DNA of 64,000 nt from Klebsiella michiganensis (GTDB lineage Bacteria > Pseudomonadota > Gammaproteobacteria > Enterobacterales > Enterobacteriaceae). Below the pieces are notes generated by a model. The model saw only the letters and a list, made by a program, of their open reading frames with translations, did no database searches and was not told where the DNA came from. The DNA is taken from NCBI GenBank assembly GCA_000963575.1, contig CP011077.1:3038001-3102000 (forward strand). The letters run 5' to 3'. Every line of letters starts with the position of its first letter. Position 1 is the first letter of the stretch. A program made the position numbers and the translations under genes. Below, one piece after another: positions 27,335-35,967 of this stretch.

Positions 27335-28048
27335 ATGTTTGTTTTTACAAAAAAATTACCTGATGGCAAATTTATTCATTCACATAAAGTCGGCCATCTT
27401 ATTCAGGAACCCTCAATATGTGTTTGTGAGATAGAGTTTCACACGAACAACTATCGCGATGCACTATTCACAGAGCATTCAATTCCGTTTCCAGAGAAGC
27501 TCTTCGCGGCGGTAGCAAAGCGTCGCTCAGAATATCTATGTGGGCGTATCTCAGCTCAAACGCTATTAACCGAAAAGCAAATTTATACACAGGTAACTCA
27601 ATCAACAGAAGGGGTGCCAATATGGCCGGATGGATGGCTTGGTTCTATTTCTCATACAGAGCACTGTGCGATAGCGGTTATAGCTCCGCAGAATAACCGC
27701 GGCATTCTCGGTGTGGATATTGAGAATTTTAACCCCGAAGCGCTGGAGGAAATAGCCGGAACAATCACTCAAGAAAGTGAGCGAAAGCGCCTGGCGAAAA
27801 GTGAAATAGGTTATAACACTGCACTACACATCGCCTTTTCGGCAAAAGAAAGTTTCTACAAGGCACTATATCCCCAGGTAAGAAAAATTTTCGGTTTTGA
27901 AAGCGCCATAATTACCGATATAAACACGCACAATCAAAGCTTCAGCATACTGCTGACACAGGCCCTGACTCCCACCCTTCCAGCTGGATTCCAGCGCACT
28001 GGTTATTATCAACTTGATAAAGACAAAGTCGTTACCGTTATTTACTAA
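27335..28048 (+). CDS. 4'-phosphopantetheinyl transferase, EntD/Sfp superfamily
   Basis: A 237-aa enzyme that transfers phosphopantetheine from CoA to the carrier serines of the NRPSs. The EntD-type signatures are all present: SISHTEHCAIAV (residues 104-115), GVDIE with the magnesium-binding Asp128 and Glu130, and FSAKESFYKALYP with Lys171-Glu172. It is on the opposite strand from the rest of the cluster and much more AT-rich, which suggests a separate origin or a later addition. In the Yersinia HPI a PPTase lies outside the ybt operon, so having a dedicated one makes this island more self-sufficient. The ATG follows an AT-rich leader without a strong Shine-Dalgarno sequence. Confidence 0.9.
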   Translation: MFVFTKKLPDGKFIHSHKVGHLIQEPSICVCEIEFHTNNYRDALFTEHSIPFPEKLFAAVAKRRSEYLCGRISAQTLLTEKQIYTQVTQSTEGVPIWPDGWLGSISHTEHCAIAVIAPQNNRGILGVDIENFNPEALEEIAGTITQESERKRLAKSEIGYNTALHIAFSAKESFYKALYPQVRKIFGFESAIITDINTHNQSFSILLTQALTPTLPAGFQRTGYYQLDKDKVVTVIY

Positions 28049-28419
28049 AATGTCATTATTATAGCCTGACCCGATTTAATACTGATGCCGGATGTTAATA
28101 ATAAAATGCTTATTTAACCAATAGACAGATGACGATGGCAGAAGCTATCTAAAAATGGATAGCCACTATAATTACATTAATTTATGCGTAATCCTCAGCT
28201 TTTGAGTTTCTTATTGCCAGCGTTACTGTTCGTTCTCCCCGCGGCCAGTCGGCTCAGGTGTACCGCCATGGGCAGTTCCTCTCAAGGCCGTGACCGGGTT
28301 CTCCATCGCGGTTAGATAGCGGACATATTTTTACATTGGAAGACAGCGGGTGAGTATGGGCGACTCCTGCCCGCCATTTGCCGCCAGGGCAAAACACGAT
28401 AACTTTTTAGGCTCTGCGC
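28049..28419 (+). other. Non-coding island terminus
   Basis: No convincing gene. A small hairpin (GCTATC 28144-28149 with GATAGC 28158-28163) could end the transferase transcript. A 27-codon frame on the minus strand (28223-28306) looks like a gene tail but has no identifiable homology by eye. This is the last stretch before the tRNA-Asn-like attachment sequence, so it is taken as the right end of the siderophore island. Confidence 0.4.
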
Positions 28420-28452
28420 CCAGTCAGAGGGGCCATATTTAAACAGCCCGCA
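28420..28452 (+). other. tRNA-Asn-type attachment site remnant (att)
   Basis: Bases 28420-28435 read CCAGTCAGAGGGGCCA, identical but for one base to the last 16 nt of the intact tRNA-Asn at 54873-54888. The match continues through the downstream flank (TATTTAAACAGCCCGC against TATTTAAGAAGCCCGC). Homology stops abruptly on the left, so only the tRNA 3' end is present. Yersinia HPI-type islands recombine at this same sequence (core CCAGTCAGAGGAGCCAA). I read it as one att end of the siderophore island; the partner tRNA and integrase would lie left of the window. Confidence 0.75.
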
Positions 28453-28460
28453 GAGGGAAA

Positions 28461-28585
28461 TGGCCCTGACCCCGAATTTGCTCCAGTCATAATCAGGAAT
28501 AACCGGCTTCATGTTGGGTGCATGTTCTGGCAACCGGCAGACTTTTCAGCAAATTCGGACGGGGTCATCCAGCCCAGCAATTGTT
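28461..28585 (-). mobile_element. IS3-family element A, 3' end remnant
   Basis: The terminal repeat TGGCCCTGACCC begins at 28461 and matches, in inverted orientation, GGGTCAGGGCCA at 37857-37868. The flanking GAAA (28457-28460) is repeated at 37869-37872 as a 4-bp target duplication. On the minus strand the segment encodes the last codons of a transposase (GWMTPSEFAEK, stop at 28509-28511). It is the distal part of one element whose proximal part is at 37473-37868. Confidence 0.75.
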
Positions 28586-28926
28586 GTTTCACGGATAAAG
28601 GCGTACCTCATTCGGACAGCTTTGCGAAGTACGCCTAATATGTCCCGTTCGTCCGTAACCCGCGTCAGTTCCTTCTGGAGGCGTCGGATCTCAGCCTGAG
28701 CGTCTGACTGGACTTTATTAGTTGAAGAATCCGGGCCATACGTCTTTATCCAGGCATAAAGACTGTGGGTGGTGATACCGAGACGTGTTGCCACGCCGGA
28801 AACTGGATGACCGCGATCAACAACCTGTTTTACCGCATCAATTTTAAACTCTTCGGGATAACGCGTACCGCTCATGGGCACCTCTCTGTCAGCCATTTTA
28901 AATGACTCAGAGGTGTCTGTTAAACC
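28586..28926 (-). pseudogene. IS3-family element B, left copy: truncated orfA
   Basis: The minus-strand frame from ATG 28875 encodes a typical IS3-family OrfA: MSGTRYPEEFKIDAVKQVV, the helix-turn-helix SGVATRLGITTHSLYAWIK and the leucine-zipper-like segment up to TDERDIL. After that the slippery frameshift region is deleted, a few orfB codons (MRYAFIRE) follow in frame, and the sequence runs into element A. The 5' terminal region 28892-28926 is identical over 35 nt, in inverted orientation, to 37352-37386. No functional transposase remains. Confidence 0.8.
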
Positions 28927-28935
28927 CGTGGCCAT

Positions 28936-29904
28936 TCATTTTGGCACAGGTGGTGTGCCGTGGGTGTGGAATGTTTCAATTGTTTTCAACCCCCAAGCCT
29001 GGCCTTTTTTACGTTCACTTTCCGTCCATATGACTGCCTGCCAGTCAGGGGCCAGGATCAAACGAGCGCCTGAGTTAGCAAGTTCTACACGGTTGCCAGC
29101 GGGTTCCCATACGTAAAGGAAAAAAGTTCCCTGAATAGCATGTTTGTGCGGTCCAGTCTCAATATGTACGCCGTTTTCAAGAAAGATATCTGCCGCACGA
29201 AGAATATCTTCACGCGTGTCAGTAGCGTAGGTGACATGGTGCAGACGACCGTTTCCGCCACCACGTTCTTCAGTACAAGCCAGATCGTAAGTTTTATTAT
29301 TAATAGTGAACCAACATCCACCAAGTCGGCCATTATCTAACTGGATCATCTCCGTGACGAGCGCACCAAGGCAAGTCTCCATAAAAGCCTTAAATTCACG
29401 AACATCAGATGCCAGTAGATTTAAATGATCGAGTCGACGAGGAGAGGCTCCTCGCCCGTGGTAACGTTGGGCCAGATTTTTGAGAGATGGTCTCTCATCT
29501 TCTTCCGGCTGATAACGTACGGTATCGTAGTAAATTTCGAACACATGGCCAAAAGGGTCAGCGAAGCGGAAAGCGCGGCCATGCCCTTCCTCACTATCCA
29601 CCCAGCCAATCACTTCATATTGACTGGCTTCAATAACGGCAACACGGCGCCTGAGTGCAGCTTCTGAACTCGCTCTGTAAGCGATATGCCCCACGCCGGT
29701 TGTATGATGGCGAGTAAGTTTTAAAGAATGAAATTCATAATCATCCCAGGCGCGTAACCACGCGTGATTTTCATCTTGTTTTGAAACCGTCAAACCATAG
29801 ACATTGACGAAGAAATTGAGGCTCTCTTCAAACTTGTCGGTATACATCTCGACATGCCCTAAGTGCGCGATGTCAAAACAGGGCTCTGGAAATAGATTTG
29901 TCAT
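28936..29904 (-). CDS. Type I (VOC-fold) extradiol ring-cleavage dioxygenase
   Basis: A 322-aa protein with two glyoxalase/bleomycin-resistance (VOC) halves, like catechol 2,3-dioxygenase XylE. The iron ligands of the second half are visible: His160 (RLDHLNLL), His222 or His223 (RLHHVTYATD) and Glu274 (EPAGNRVEL). The segment GPHKHAIQGTFFLYVWEP before the Glu matches the XylE active-site region with its acid-base His and Tyr. It should cleave a catechol-type ring with O2. In gallate pathways the ring is opened by GalA, a LigAB-type enzyme of a different fold, so this gene may be a non-homologous replacement or feed a related substrate. It ends 10 bp from the IS B terminus and is separated from galBCD-like genes by an MFS remnant. 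Confidence 0.88.
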   Translation of the reverse strand: MTNLFPEPCFDIAHLGHVEMYTDKFEESLNFFVNVYGLTVSKQDENHAWLRAWDDYEFHSLKLTRHHTTGVGHIAYRASSEAALRRRVAVIEASQYEVIGWVDSEEGHGRAFRFADPFGHVFEIYYDTVRYQPEEDERPSLKNLAQRYHGRGASPRRLDHLNLLASDVREFKAFMETCLGALVTEMIQLDNGRLGGCWFTINNKTYDLACTEERGGGNGRLHHVTYATDTREDILRAADIFLENGVHIETGPHKHAIQGTFFLYVWEPAGNRVELANSGARLILAPDWQAVIWTESERKKGQAWGLKTIETFHTHGTPPVPK

Positions 29905-30149
29905 TATATGCTTCCTATTAATTGTAGGTTTACAGAATTTGTAGAATCAAAAAGAAGATTAACCTTTCATCCACTGGCGTGGCAGTGGATTTAACCGTAA
30001 TCTGCTATGATTTTTATTTATAATGTGACGGTGCTAACATGTATTGCACCACTACTCTATCGGGTTGAATTAATCACTGACCTCTCAATAAAAAATCAAT
30101 ATTTAGAACATTAACCTGCCGGGTTTTAACGTATGTAAATTATTATTTT

Positions 30150-30509
30150 TTAATGATGCATGGAGATAATACCTCCCCAACGACGGATCATCACTAACCT
30201 AAAAACACCACCAAAAAACCTCTGATTTACCGCGGAAAAGTTAATGAACGTCCTTGGATTGATGCCAGTAGAATTTGGCAGGCACAAGGCAGCAAGAATA
30301 CCGACAATATAAGAAGCTATTGCCAGGCTTCCCATTGCATATCCGAGGTGGATTTGACTCGATACAATTCCGACCAGGGCAGGCATTAACGAACTAAAAC
30401 CGCAGCCAAAACTTGCGCAAAACCCGGCACCACTAGTACGAACATGCGTTGGAAACATTTCAGAGAACGCTGGTGTTAACCCACAAGCCAACCCTCCCTG
30501 TAATGCCTA
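30150..30509 (-). pseudogene. MFS transporter remnant (C-terminal part)
   Basis: The minus-strand frame encodes only the last third of a major facilitator protein: GLTPAFSEMFPTHVRTSGAG is the usual loop between helices 10 and 11, followed by two hydrophobic segments (SSLMPALVGIV and GSLAIASYIVGILAAL). An in-frame TAG lies just upstream and further MFS-like residues (GFSLGI) appear in another frame, so the gene is both truncated and frameshifted. The sequence differs from the intact MFS gene at 35968, so it is a separate lost transporter and not a duplicate. Confidence 0.75.
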
Positions 30510-30740
30510 AGGAAAAACCCCAGGACGAGAGTCATATTTAAATTAACTTCTGCAGACAATTAGTAATAACATTATTTTTATGTAACCAAAGTCACTAAAA
30601 CACCCTCTCGCTTTTGATTATCAAATATTAACTCTTATCCTTTTCTCGATTTAGCCTGCGTACAGGCATAGATGTCATCATTGAGTTAAGAAATATAGCG
30701 GAGGACATTGTCTTCGATGGAGAGGATTGAACAGTAAATT
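30510..30740. other. AT-rich region without a gene
   Basis: Between the MFS remnant and the terminator of the galBCD-like operon I see no open frame with coding character. It may hold decayed transporter sequence. The stretch 30782-30949 on the other side of the terminator is likewise non-coding. Confidence 0.5.
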
Positions 30741-30781
30741 TAAAAAACCATCGACATCAGAAAACTACGTTTCTGATGTCG
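30741..30781 (-). terminator. Rho-independent terminator of the galBCD-like operon
   Basis: A perfect 12-bp stem, CGACATCAGAAA (30752-30763) with TTTCTGATGTCG (30770-30781), has a 6-nt loop. On the minus strand it is followed by TGGTTTTTTAAA. It lies about 170 bp beyond the stop of the DUF1932 dehydrogenase gene and faces the right way to end the operon 34372 to 30950. Confidence 0.85.
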
Positions 30782-30949
30782 AAAATACCATTTGTTCTAC
30801 ATAATAGGGATGTATTTCCGTTCGGCATGGGACGTAAAATGCTTCACTTTCTCTCTAAATCTGCAGAATTTAATTCAAACTCACTGCTTTAAATAACCCC
30901 GGCGGGCGCGAAAAAATTCGCATAGTAAACTTTTCACTGGTGCATATAG

Positions 30950-31825
30950 CTACTTCAGCTTGTCTACCGCGTCTTGCCAGACAAATGGCATAAAATCATT
31001 GTAATTTATTCCTTTACTCGCCATTTTTAACGGTAAATCAGCCTGAACCTTTTGCGTTGCATTACTCATGCTGGCAGTCACGCCGGCATCTTCCAATGTT
31101 TTAACGACTTCCCTCATTTCCTCCGAACGCCTGAGGCCATGTTCAGCAACACGACTGATAAGATAATGCGGTAATTGATCGTTCCAACCTAGTGACGGAA
31201 AACTGGCATGAAGTGAGGCAAGAACAACTTGTTCCACTCCATACTGACGTGCAGCGCTAAGGCATTCAGTCGTTAACGCTTCTAACCCTTTGATCATCAC
31301 ACTGCGACACATTTTAATTGCCGAAACGTCACCAATATTTTCGCTGGCTGCATGAACATTACTACATCCCAGAGAAGTTAATAGCGATGCCACACGTGGA
31401 GCGACCCTGCCGCCCATTAATAGCGGTGTATCAAGCCGTTTGGGAGGAACTGGTGCCATTACGGCAACATCAAGATATTCTCCGGCCCCTTTGGCAATCG
31501 CGTGGCCGGCAGCACGTTTAGTCACCGGCGAGACGGAATTAAAGTCGAGGAAAACTTGCCCGGCGCACATCAGCGGTGCGGCCTGTTCAGCCACATCCAG
31601 TGCATTCGACGCAGTGACAAACGATAAAATTAAATCAGCATCTATCAGCACGTCAGTCAGGGAATCAGCAGGCCGAACACCTATCTGCTTAGCCCGCCCA
31701 CGGAGGTGTGCAGTCTCCTGATTAACGAACTTTTTATCCCAGACAGATATTTGCGCGGCGCCCGCTAAATCCTGAGCAAAAATGAGCCCGGCTTCACCAA
31801 AGCCAATAATCGCGATACGTGTCAT
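30950..31825 (-). CDS. NAD(P)-dependent oxidoreductase, 6PGDH-like with DUF1932
   Basis: A 291-aa protein. The N-terminus is a dinucleotide-binding domain (RIAIIGFGEAGLIFAQDL), followed by the beta-hydroxyacid dehydrogenase-like core (LDFNSVSPVTKRAA, then DVAVMAPVPPKR). The C-terminal half (SAIKMCRSVMIKGLEALTTE) is the helical DUF1932 region. The start at 31825 has AAGGAG 7 nt upstream; the frame is open for nine more codons. It is the last gene of the operon with galB, galC and galD homologues. In protocatechuate 4,5-cleavage a dehydrogenase oxidises the ring-cleavage semialdehyde; this protein could take such a role, though the known LigC enzyme is of another family. Substrate unknown. Confidence 0.82.
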   Translation of the reverse strand: MTRIAIIGFGEAGLIFAQDLAGAAQISVWDKKFVNQETAHLRGRAKQIGVRPADSLTDVLIDADLILSFVTASNALDVAEQAAPLMCAGQVFLDFNSVSPVTKRAAGHAIAKGAGEYLDVAVMAPVPPKRLDTPLLMGGRVAPRVASLLTSLGCSNVHAASENIGDVSAIKMCRSVMIKGLEALTTECLSAARQYGVEQVVLASLHASFPSLGWNDQLPHYLISRVAEHGLRRSEEMREVVKTLEDAGVTASMSNATQKVQADLPLKMASKGINYNDFMPFVWQDAVDKLK

Positions 31826-31836
31826 AAAGGTTCTCC

Positions 31837-32919
31837 TTATTTGCCTGCCCACAGCGATCCCGGTATGGCTACGCGCCCTTCAAACAGAAGTCGAGCTGTT
31901 CGAATCAACCCGCTGTTAACAACATCTCCCGCACTATCACACGCTAACATGACGCCGAACTCCCCAGTAGGATGTTCAATCGACAACCGCTGCTCTGAGG
32001 CATCACTCACTTTCGCCAGCCCTTCTGTAACGGAGCCTGGGATAAGACAAGCCGTTGCTACACTGACAGCACCCAGTACACCGATGGAAGCATGGCAGCG
32101 GTGAGGGATAAAGGTGCGCGTGCTCAACGTGCCGTTTTGCATCGGACGTGCGATCAATGACATTTTCGGTACGGTGCGCTGTGCTACATCTCCAAGGTTC
32201 ATCAGCGGACCAGCCTGCAAGCGGATAGATTCCAGCCGCGCTTTCAGTTCCTCATCGTTATCCAACTGCTCACGTGTTTCCAGGCCAGTACGTTGCAGAT
32301 CAGCTGCGCGGATCAGAACAACCGGCATGCCATTATCGATGCAGGTCACGTCAATCCCGTCAATAGAGTCACGCGCGTTACCCGTCGGTAGCAGCGATCC
32401 ACAACTGGAGCCGGCGATGTCCTTGAAATTCAATATTTGCTCAGCGCCGCTACCGGGCACACCATCAATTTGTGTATCGCCTTCGTACTCCACCACGCCA
32501 TTAGGCGTGGCGATACTTGATTCAGCGATTTGCCCAGTGTTGACCATAAAGATACGCACGCGGGTCACTGCTCCCTGCACCGCAATCAGCCCTTTTTCAA
32601 TCGCGAATGGTCCAACTGCAGCCAAAATGTTTCCGCAGTTCTGCCCGTAATCAACCACGGCTTTATCAACATTGACTTGGGCAAAGAGGTAATCGACATC
32701 GGCATCAGGGCGCTCTGAAGAAGTAATAATCGCGACTTTACTGGTGAGCGGATCGGCTCCCCCGATGCCGTCAATCTGACGTGTATTGGGAGAGCCCATA
32801 ACGGCTAGCAGCACACGATTGCGAATCGTCTTATCATCCGGCAGATCCGCGCCAAGGAAGCATGCCGCTTTTGACGTACCACCGCGCATCAGTACACATG
32901 GGATAAATGTCTGGTTCAT
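31837..32919 (-). CDS. galD: 4-oxalomesaconate tautomerase-like protein (GalD/PrpF family)
   Basis: A 360-aa member of the PrpF/GalD family, which interconverts keto and enol or double-bond isomers of tricarboxylic acids. Motifs seen are PCVLMRGGTSKAACF at the N-terminus, IDGIGGADPLTSKVAI, and DYGQNCGNILAAVGPFA containing a candidate catalytic Cys. In Pseudomonas putida gallate degradation GalD isomerises the ring-cleavage product 4-oxalomesaconate from keto to enol form. The neighbours encode the next two enzymes of that pathway, hydratase and aldolase, which makes GalD function much more likely than the PrpF aconitate isomerase role. It is separated from the aldolase gene by 2 bp. Confidence 0.87.
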   Translation of the reverse strand: MNQTFIPCVLMRGGTSKAACFLGADLPDDKTIRNRVLLAVMGSPNTRQIDGIGGADPLTSKVAIITSSERPDADVDYLFAQVNVDKAVVDYGQNCGNILAAVGPFAIEKGLIAVQGAVTRVRIFMVNTGQIAESSIATPNGVVEYEGDTQIDGVPGSGAEQILNFKDIAGSSCGSLLPTGNARDSIDGIDVTCIDNGMPVVLIRAADLQRTGLETREQLDNDEELKARLESIRLQAGPLMNLGDVAQRTVPKMSLIARPMQNGTLSTRTFIPHRCHASIGVLGAVSVATACLIPGSVTEGLAKVSDASEQRLSIEHPTGEFGVMLACDSAGDVVNSGLIRTARLLFEGRVAIPGSLWAGK

Positions 32920-32921
32920 CT

Positions 32922-33638
32922 TCAGATGTTCTTCAGTTCATCAAGGGAGTCGAGATAGCGCAGCCCTTTTTCAGCTAACTTCGGACGCATCTGATAGATG
33001 TCGAGTCCCAGTTCACCTGCAGCCAAACGCTTGCGTTTGCTCTCTTCGGCATCTTCACGTTTCTGCGCCGCGGCAGCCACTGCAGGCGCCCTTTGACGTG
33101 GCACAATGACAACGCCATCATCATCGGCGACAACTATGTCCCCGGGATAGACGAGTTGCCCGGCACATATCACGGGCACATTGACTGATCCAAGCGTCTC
33201 TTTCACTGTGCCCTGGGCGTAAACGACACGCGACCAGACGGGAAAACCCATTTCGCGCAGTGTTTGACTATCACGGATACCAATGTCGCCGACCAGAGCC
33301 ACAACGCCTCGAGCGTGAAGAGACGTTGCCAGCAAATCGCCAAAAAATCCGTCATGGCAATCTGAGGTGGGTGCTACCAGTAAGATATCGCCCGGAAGGC
33401 ACTGTTCCACGGCGACATGGAACATCCAGTTATCACCCGGCGAGACAAGAACGGTCACAGCGCTGCCTGCAACAGCACGGTTTTGTTGAATCGGCCGCAC
33501 GCGAACATCCAGCAGGCCGCTTCGTTCCTGTGCTTCATGCGTTGTCGCCACGCCGTAACGAGCAAAACGTTTCACCAAATCGGCGCCAGTGCGTTCAATG
33601 TTGGTCACCACCACACCTTTCTTATTCACTACGTTCAT
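32922..33638 (-). CDS. ligK: 4-carboxy-4-hydroxy-2-oxoadipate aldolase (GalC/LigK, RraA-like fold)
   Basis: A 238-aa class II aldolase that splits 4-carboxy-4-hydroxy-2-oxoadipate into pyruvate and oxaloacetate and also acts on 4-hydroxy-4-methyl-2-oxoglutarate. Typical features are VRPIQQNRAVAGSAVTV, the central glycine-rich PGDNWMF and PGDILLVAPTSDCHDGFFGDLLA regions, and GDIGIRDS with the Asp-Arg pair expected at the metal site. The C-terminal extension (after VIVPR) fits LigK rather than the shorter RraA. It overlaps galB by ATGA. This gene gives the pathway its exit into central metabolism. Confidence 0.9.
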   Translation of the reverse strand: MNVVNKKGVVVTNIERTGADLVKRFARYGVATTHEAQERSGLLDVRVRPIQQNRAVAGSAVTVLVSPGDNWMFHVAVEQCLPGDILLVAPTSDCHDGFFGDLLATSLHARGVVALVGDIGIRDSQTLREMGFPVWSRVVYAQGTVKETLGSVNVPVICAGQLVYPGDIVVADDDGVVIVPRQRAPAVAAAAQKREDAEESKRKRLAAGELGLDIYQMRPKLAEKGLRYLDSLDELKNI

Positions 33639-34372
33639 GAGAGGTCCTCGGTTACGCGTGGGAACAGACTTTGATATCCTTCTCCGTGGCTGATCGACTT
33701 TGAAGAGGTGATGCCTACGTTACGTTTTGCCTGTACACCGCGCTGTAGAGCTACGCGCGTATAGTATTCCCAAAGATGTTCTTGTCCTGCCATACACTGG
33801 ATCGCCGCATATTTCTTATCCCAGACAGGCGTAATATCCAATAGCACATCAGGCTTCCAGTTGCATTGTTCTGGCTGGTGTGGTTCGAAGCAATAAACTG
33901 GCGGGGCACCGATAATGGGTTCACCGGGGCGATAACCTTCGGCCTGAGCAATAATACGCGCTTCCTGAGTCAGGTTTGCTGCCAGAGGGTGATCGTAGTT
34001 ATAAGGGTCGTTCACCGAGTGTGTGAGAACAAAATGTGGTTGAACGCTGCGGAACACATCGGCGAGGCGGAGTAGCGTCTCTTTATCTGCCCGCAGCGGA
34101 TAATCACCCAAGTCAAAAAACTCAATACTGGCCCCGAGTATTTTTGCGGCTGCCTCGGCTTCTTCCTGACGACTTTGCTTCACGAGTGCTTCCGTCATGT
34201 TGCCCTTACGCCACAACTTAGCTGATTCACCGCGTTCACCATATGAAAGGCATACCACATGCACGTCATAGCCTTGAGAAGCATGCAGAGCGATCGCGCC
34301 GCCTGCACGCCATACAAAGTCCGCTGAGTGGGCGCTGACGACTAAGGTACTCTTTTTAATACTGTTTTCCAT
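33635..34372 (-). CDS. galB: 4-oxalomesaconate hydratase (GalB-like, PIG-L/LmbE fold)
   Basis: A 245-aa protein of the PIG-L/LmbE deacetylase superfamily. The zinc motif, normally AHPDD, is AHSADFVWRAGG here, and NDPYNYDHP supplies the second conserved His region. In Pseudomonas putida GalB, a member of this superfamily, hydrates 4-oxalomesaconate to 4-carboxy-4-hydroxy-2-oxoadipate. First gene of the operon galB-galC-galD-dehydrogenase, with a divergent LysR gene 102 bp away. The clustering with LigK and GalD homologues is the main reason for calling it a hydratase and not a deacetylase. Confidence 0.85.
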   Translation of the reverse strand: MENSIKKSTLVVSAHSADFVWRAGGAIALHASQGYDVHVVCLSYGERGESAKLWRKGNMTEALVKQSRQEEAEAAAKILGASIEFFDLGDYPLRADKETLLRLADVFRSVQPHFVLTHSVNDPYNYDHPLAANLTQEARIIAQAEGYRPGEPIIGAPPVYCFEPHQPEQCNWKPDVLLDITPVWDKKYAAIQCMAGQEHLWEYYTRVALQRGVQAKRNVGITSSKSISHGEGYQSLFPRVTEDLS

Positions 34373-34474
34373 TATCTCATCCTGCTTTTGGCTGTTTAAT
34401 TCATCCTGCCATGGGTTTCAGGAAGCGGATAATGCCTTTCATTGCGTCAGTTATGAGTTTTATTTATGTTGTGA

Positions 34475-35728
34475 ATGACCGTCAACTTTGGTATTGAAAA
34501 CATGAAAATAAATTCAGATGAATTTCAATTAAAAATCATGCAAATACGTGCTTTCTGCATGATTTCAGAGCAAGGAACCGTGTCGGAAGCCGCAACTAAA
34601 TTATTTCGCACACAGTCGGCGATCACTCGTTCAATCCGTGATCTTGAACACACTTTACGTACGCCGTTGTTTGAGCGACATGCTACTGGCATGTTGCTTA
34701 CGGAAATGGGCAAATGTGTTCTTCCTCGCGCTAAGCGCGCCATACATGAACTTCATCAGATCCCTTCGATACTCAGCAGACTTAGACAACGTGACAATGT
34801 GCGCGAAGAGGCAGAACCAATATGGTTATTTAACCTGCGTCGCCTGCAAATTTTTTTGATGCTGTATCGGCTGCATCATACGCAAAGCGTGGCGACATCA
34901 CTGGGGATCAGCCAGCCGGCAGTCAGCGCAGCCTTAAAAGTTCTGGAAAAAGGAGCGGGACTAAACCTATTTCAGCGCACGCCTAAAGGAATGATGCCGA
35001 CGACTGCTGGAGGCGAAATCGCACCATTTATCAGTCGCGCACTGAATGAGGTTCGTCATATCCCTGAGGATCTGGCGGCCCATCGAGGTGTATTAACTGG
35101 CACTGTACATGTTGGCGCGTTGCCGCTCTGTCGAAGTAGCATCCTGCCTGTTGCGATTACGCATATGGTCAAGCAGTTTCCTGGTATTAAAGTCGTGACG
35201 AATGAGAGCTCCTACAGCGCATTGGTGACTGAGTTGCGGTCTGGCGATATTGATTTCATTCTCGGTGCATTACGTCAAAACGATGGAGCCTCGGATATAC
35301 ATCACCAGGTTCTGTTCAATGAGGAGCTTATTTTACTTGCGCGCCCGCAACATCCGCTTGCCGGGCGCACTCTGACCCCAGGTGATTTAGCAATGACTCA
35401 GTGGATACTTCCCAGAGATAATACGCCTGCACGCCATTTGCTGGACCGCGCATTTGAGACGTTAAACATGCCGTCACCTCAGCCGGTGGTTGAGAGTGGT
35501 GATCTTGCGATTGTGCGTTGTCTGCTGCTGAATTCGGATATGGTCGCCGCCGTCTCTTCGCATCAACTTGAATATGAATTACGTGCAGGTATTCTCGCAT
35601 CGCTGACATTAGAGCTACCAGATACACGGCGAGAGATTGGTTTTACATTTCGCCGGGGGGCGCTGCATTCGCCTGCAGCCACGGCGCTATTGCATTGCAT
35701 CAGCGATCTGAAGCATTGGCATACCTAA
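34475..35728 (+). CDS. LysR-type regulator with two tandem helix-turn-helix domains
   Basis: A 417-aa protein, about 110 residues longer than usual LysR regulators. Residues 19-89 form one LysR HTH (SEQGTVSEAATKLFRTQSAITRSIRDLE), and residues 117-190 form a second (THSVATSLGISQPAVSAALKVLEK-like segment). The effector-binding domain follows from about 205 to 410. It is divergent from galB by 102 bp and probably controls the galBCD-like operon and the MFS gene downstream. An alternative start lies at 34502. Neither start has a strong Shine-Dalgarno sequence. A short hairpin at 35767-35786 may end its transcript. Confidence 0.87.
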   Translation: MTVNFGIENMKINSDEFQLKIMQIRAFCMISEQGTVSEAATKLFRTQSAITRSIRDLEHTLRTPLFERHATGMLLTEMGKCVLPRAKRAIHELHQIPSILSRLRQRDNVREEAEPIWLFNLRRLQIFLMLYRLHHTQSVATSLGISQPAVSAALKVLEKGAGLNLFQRTPKGMMPTTAGGEIAPFISRALNEVRHIPEDLAAHRGVLTGTVHVGALPLCRSSILPVAITHMVKQFPGIKVVTNESSYSALVTELRSGDIDFILGALRQNDGASDIHHQVLFNEELILLARPQHPLAGRTLTPGDLAMTQWILPRDNTPARHLLDRAFETLNMPSPQPVVESGDLAIVRCLLLNSDMVAAVSSHQLEYELRAGILASLTLELPDTRREIGFTFRRGALHSPAATALLHCISDLKHWHT

Positions 35729-35967
35729 AAGAAATTCATATGGATAATTAGCTGAATAGCGTCGGAAGCCTCTATATATGGAGGCTGGCGCATGTTTTAC
35801 TTTAAAACCACAGTGTTAAACTCATCACAATATAAATTTAACTCATACCCCTAAAAGACTTTTTTGACAGACACCCCTGCTTACCCCGCTTAACGTATCT
35901 CTCGATTAATACTTTTCTCTCATCACACAGATAGCTGCCGTAGGTAGCAAATAAGAGAGCGTACCCG

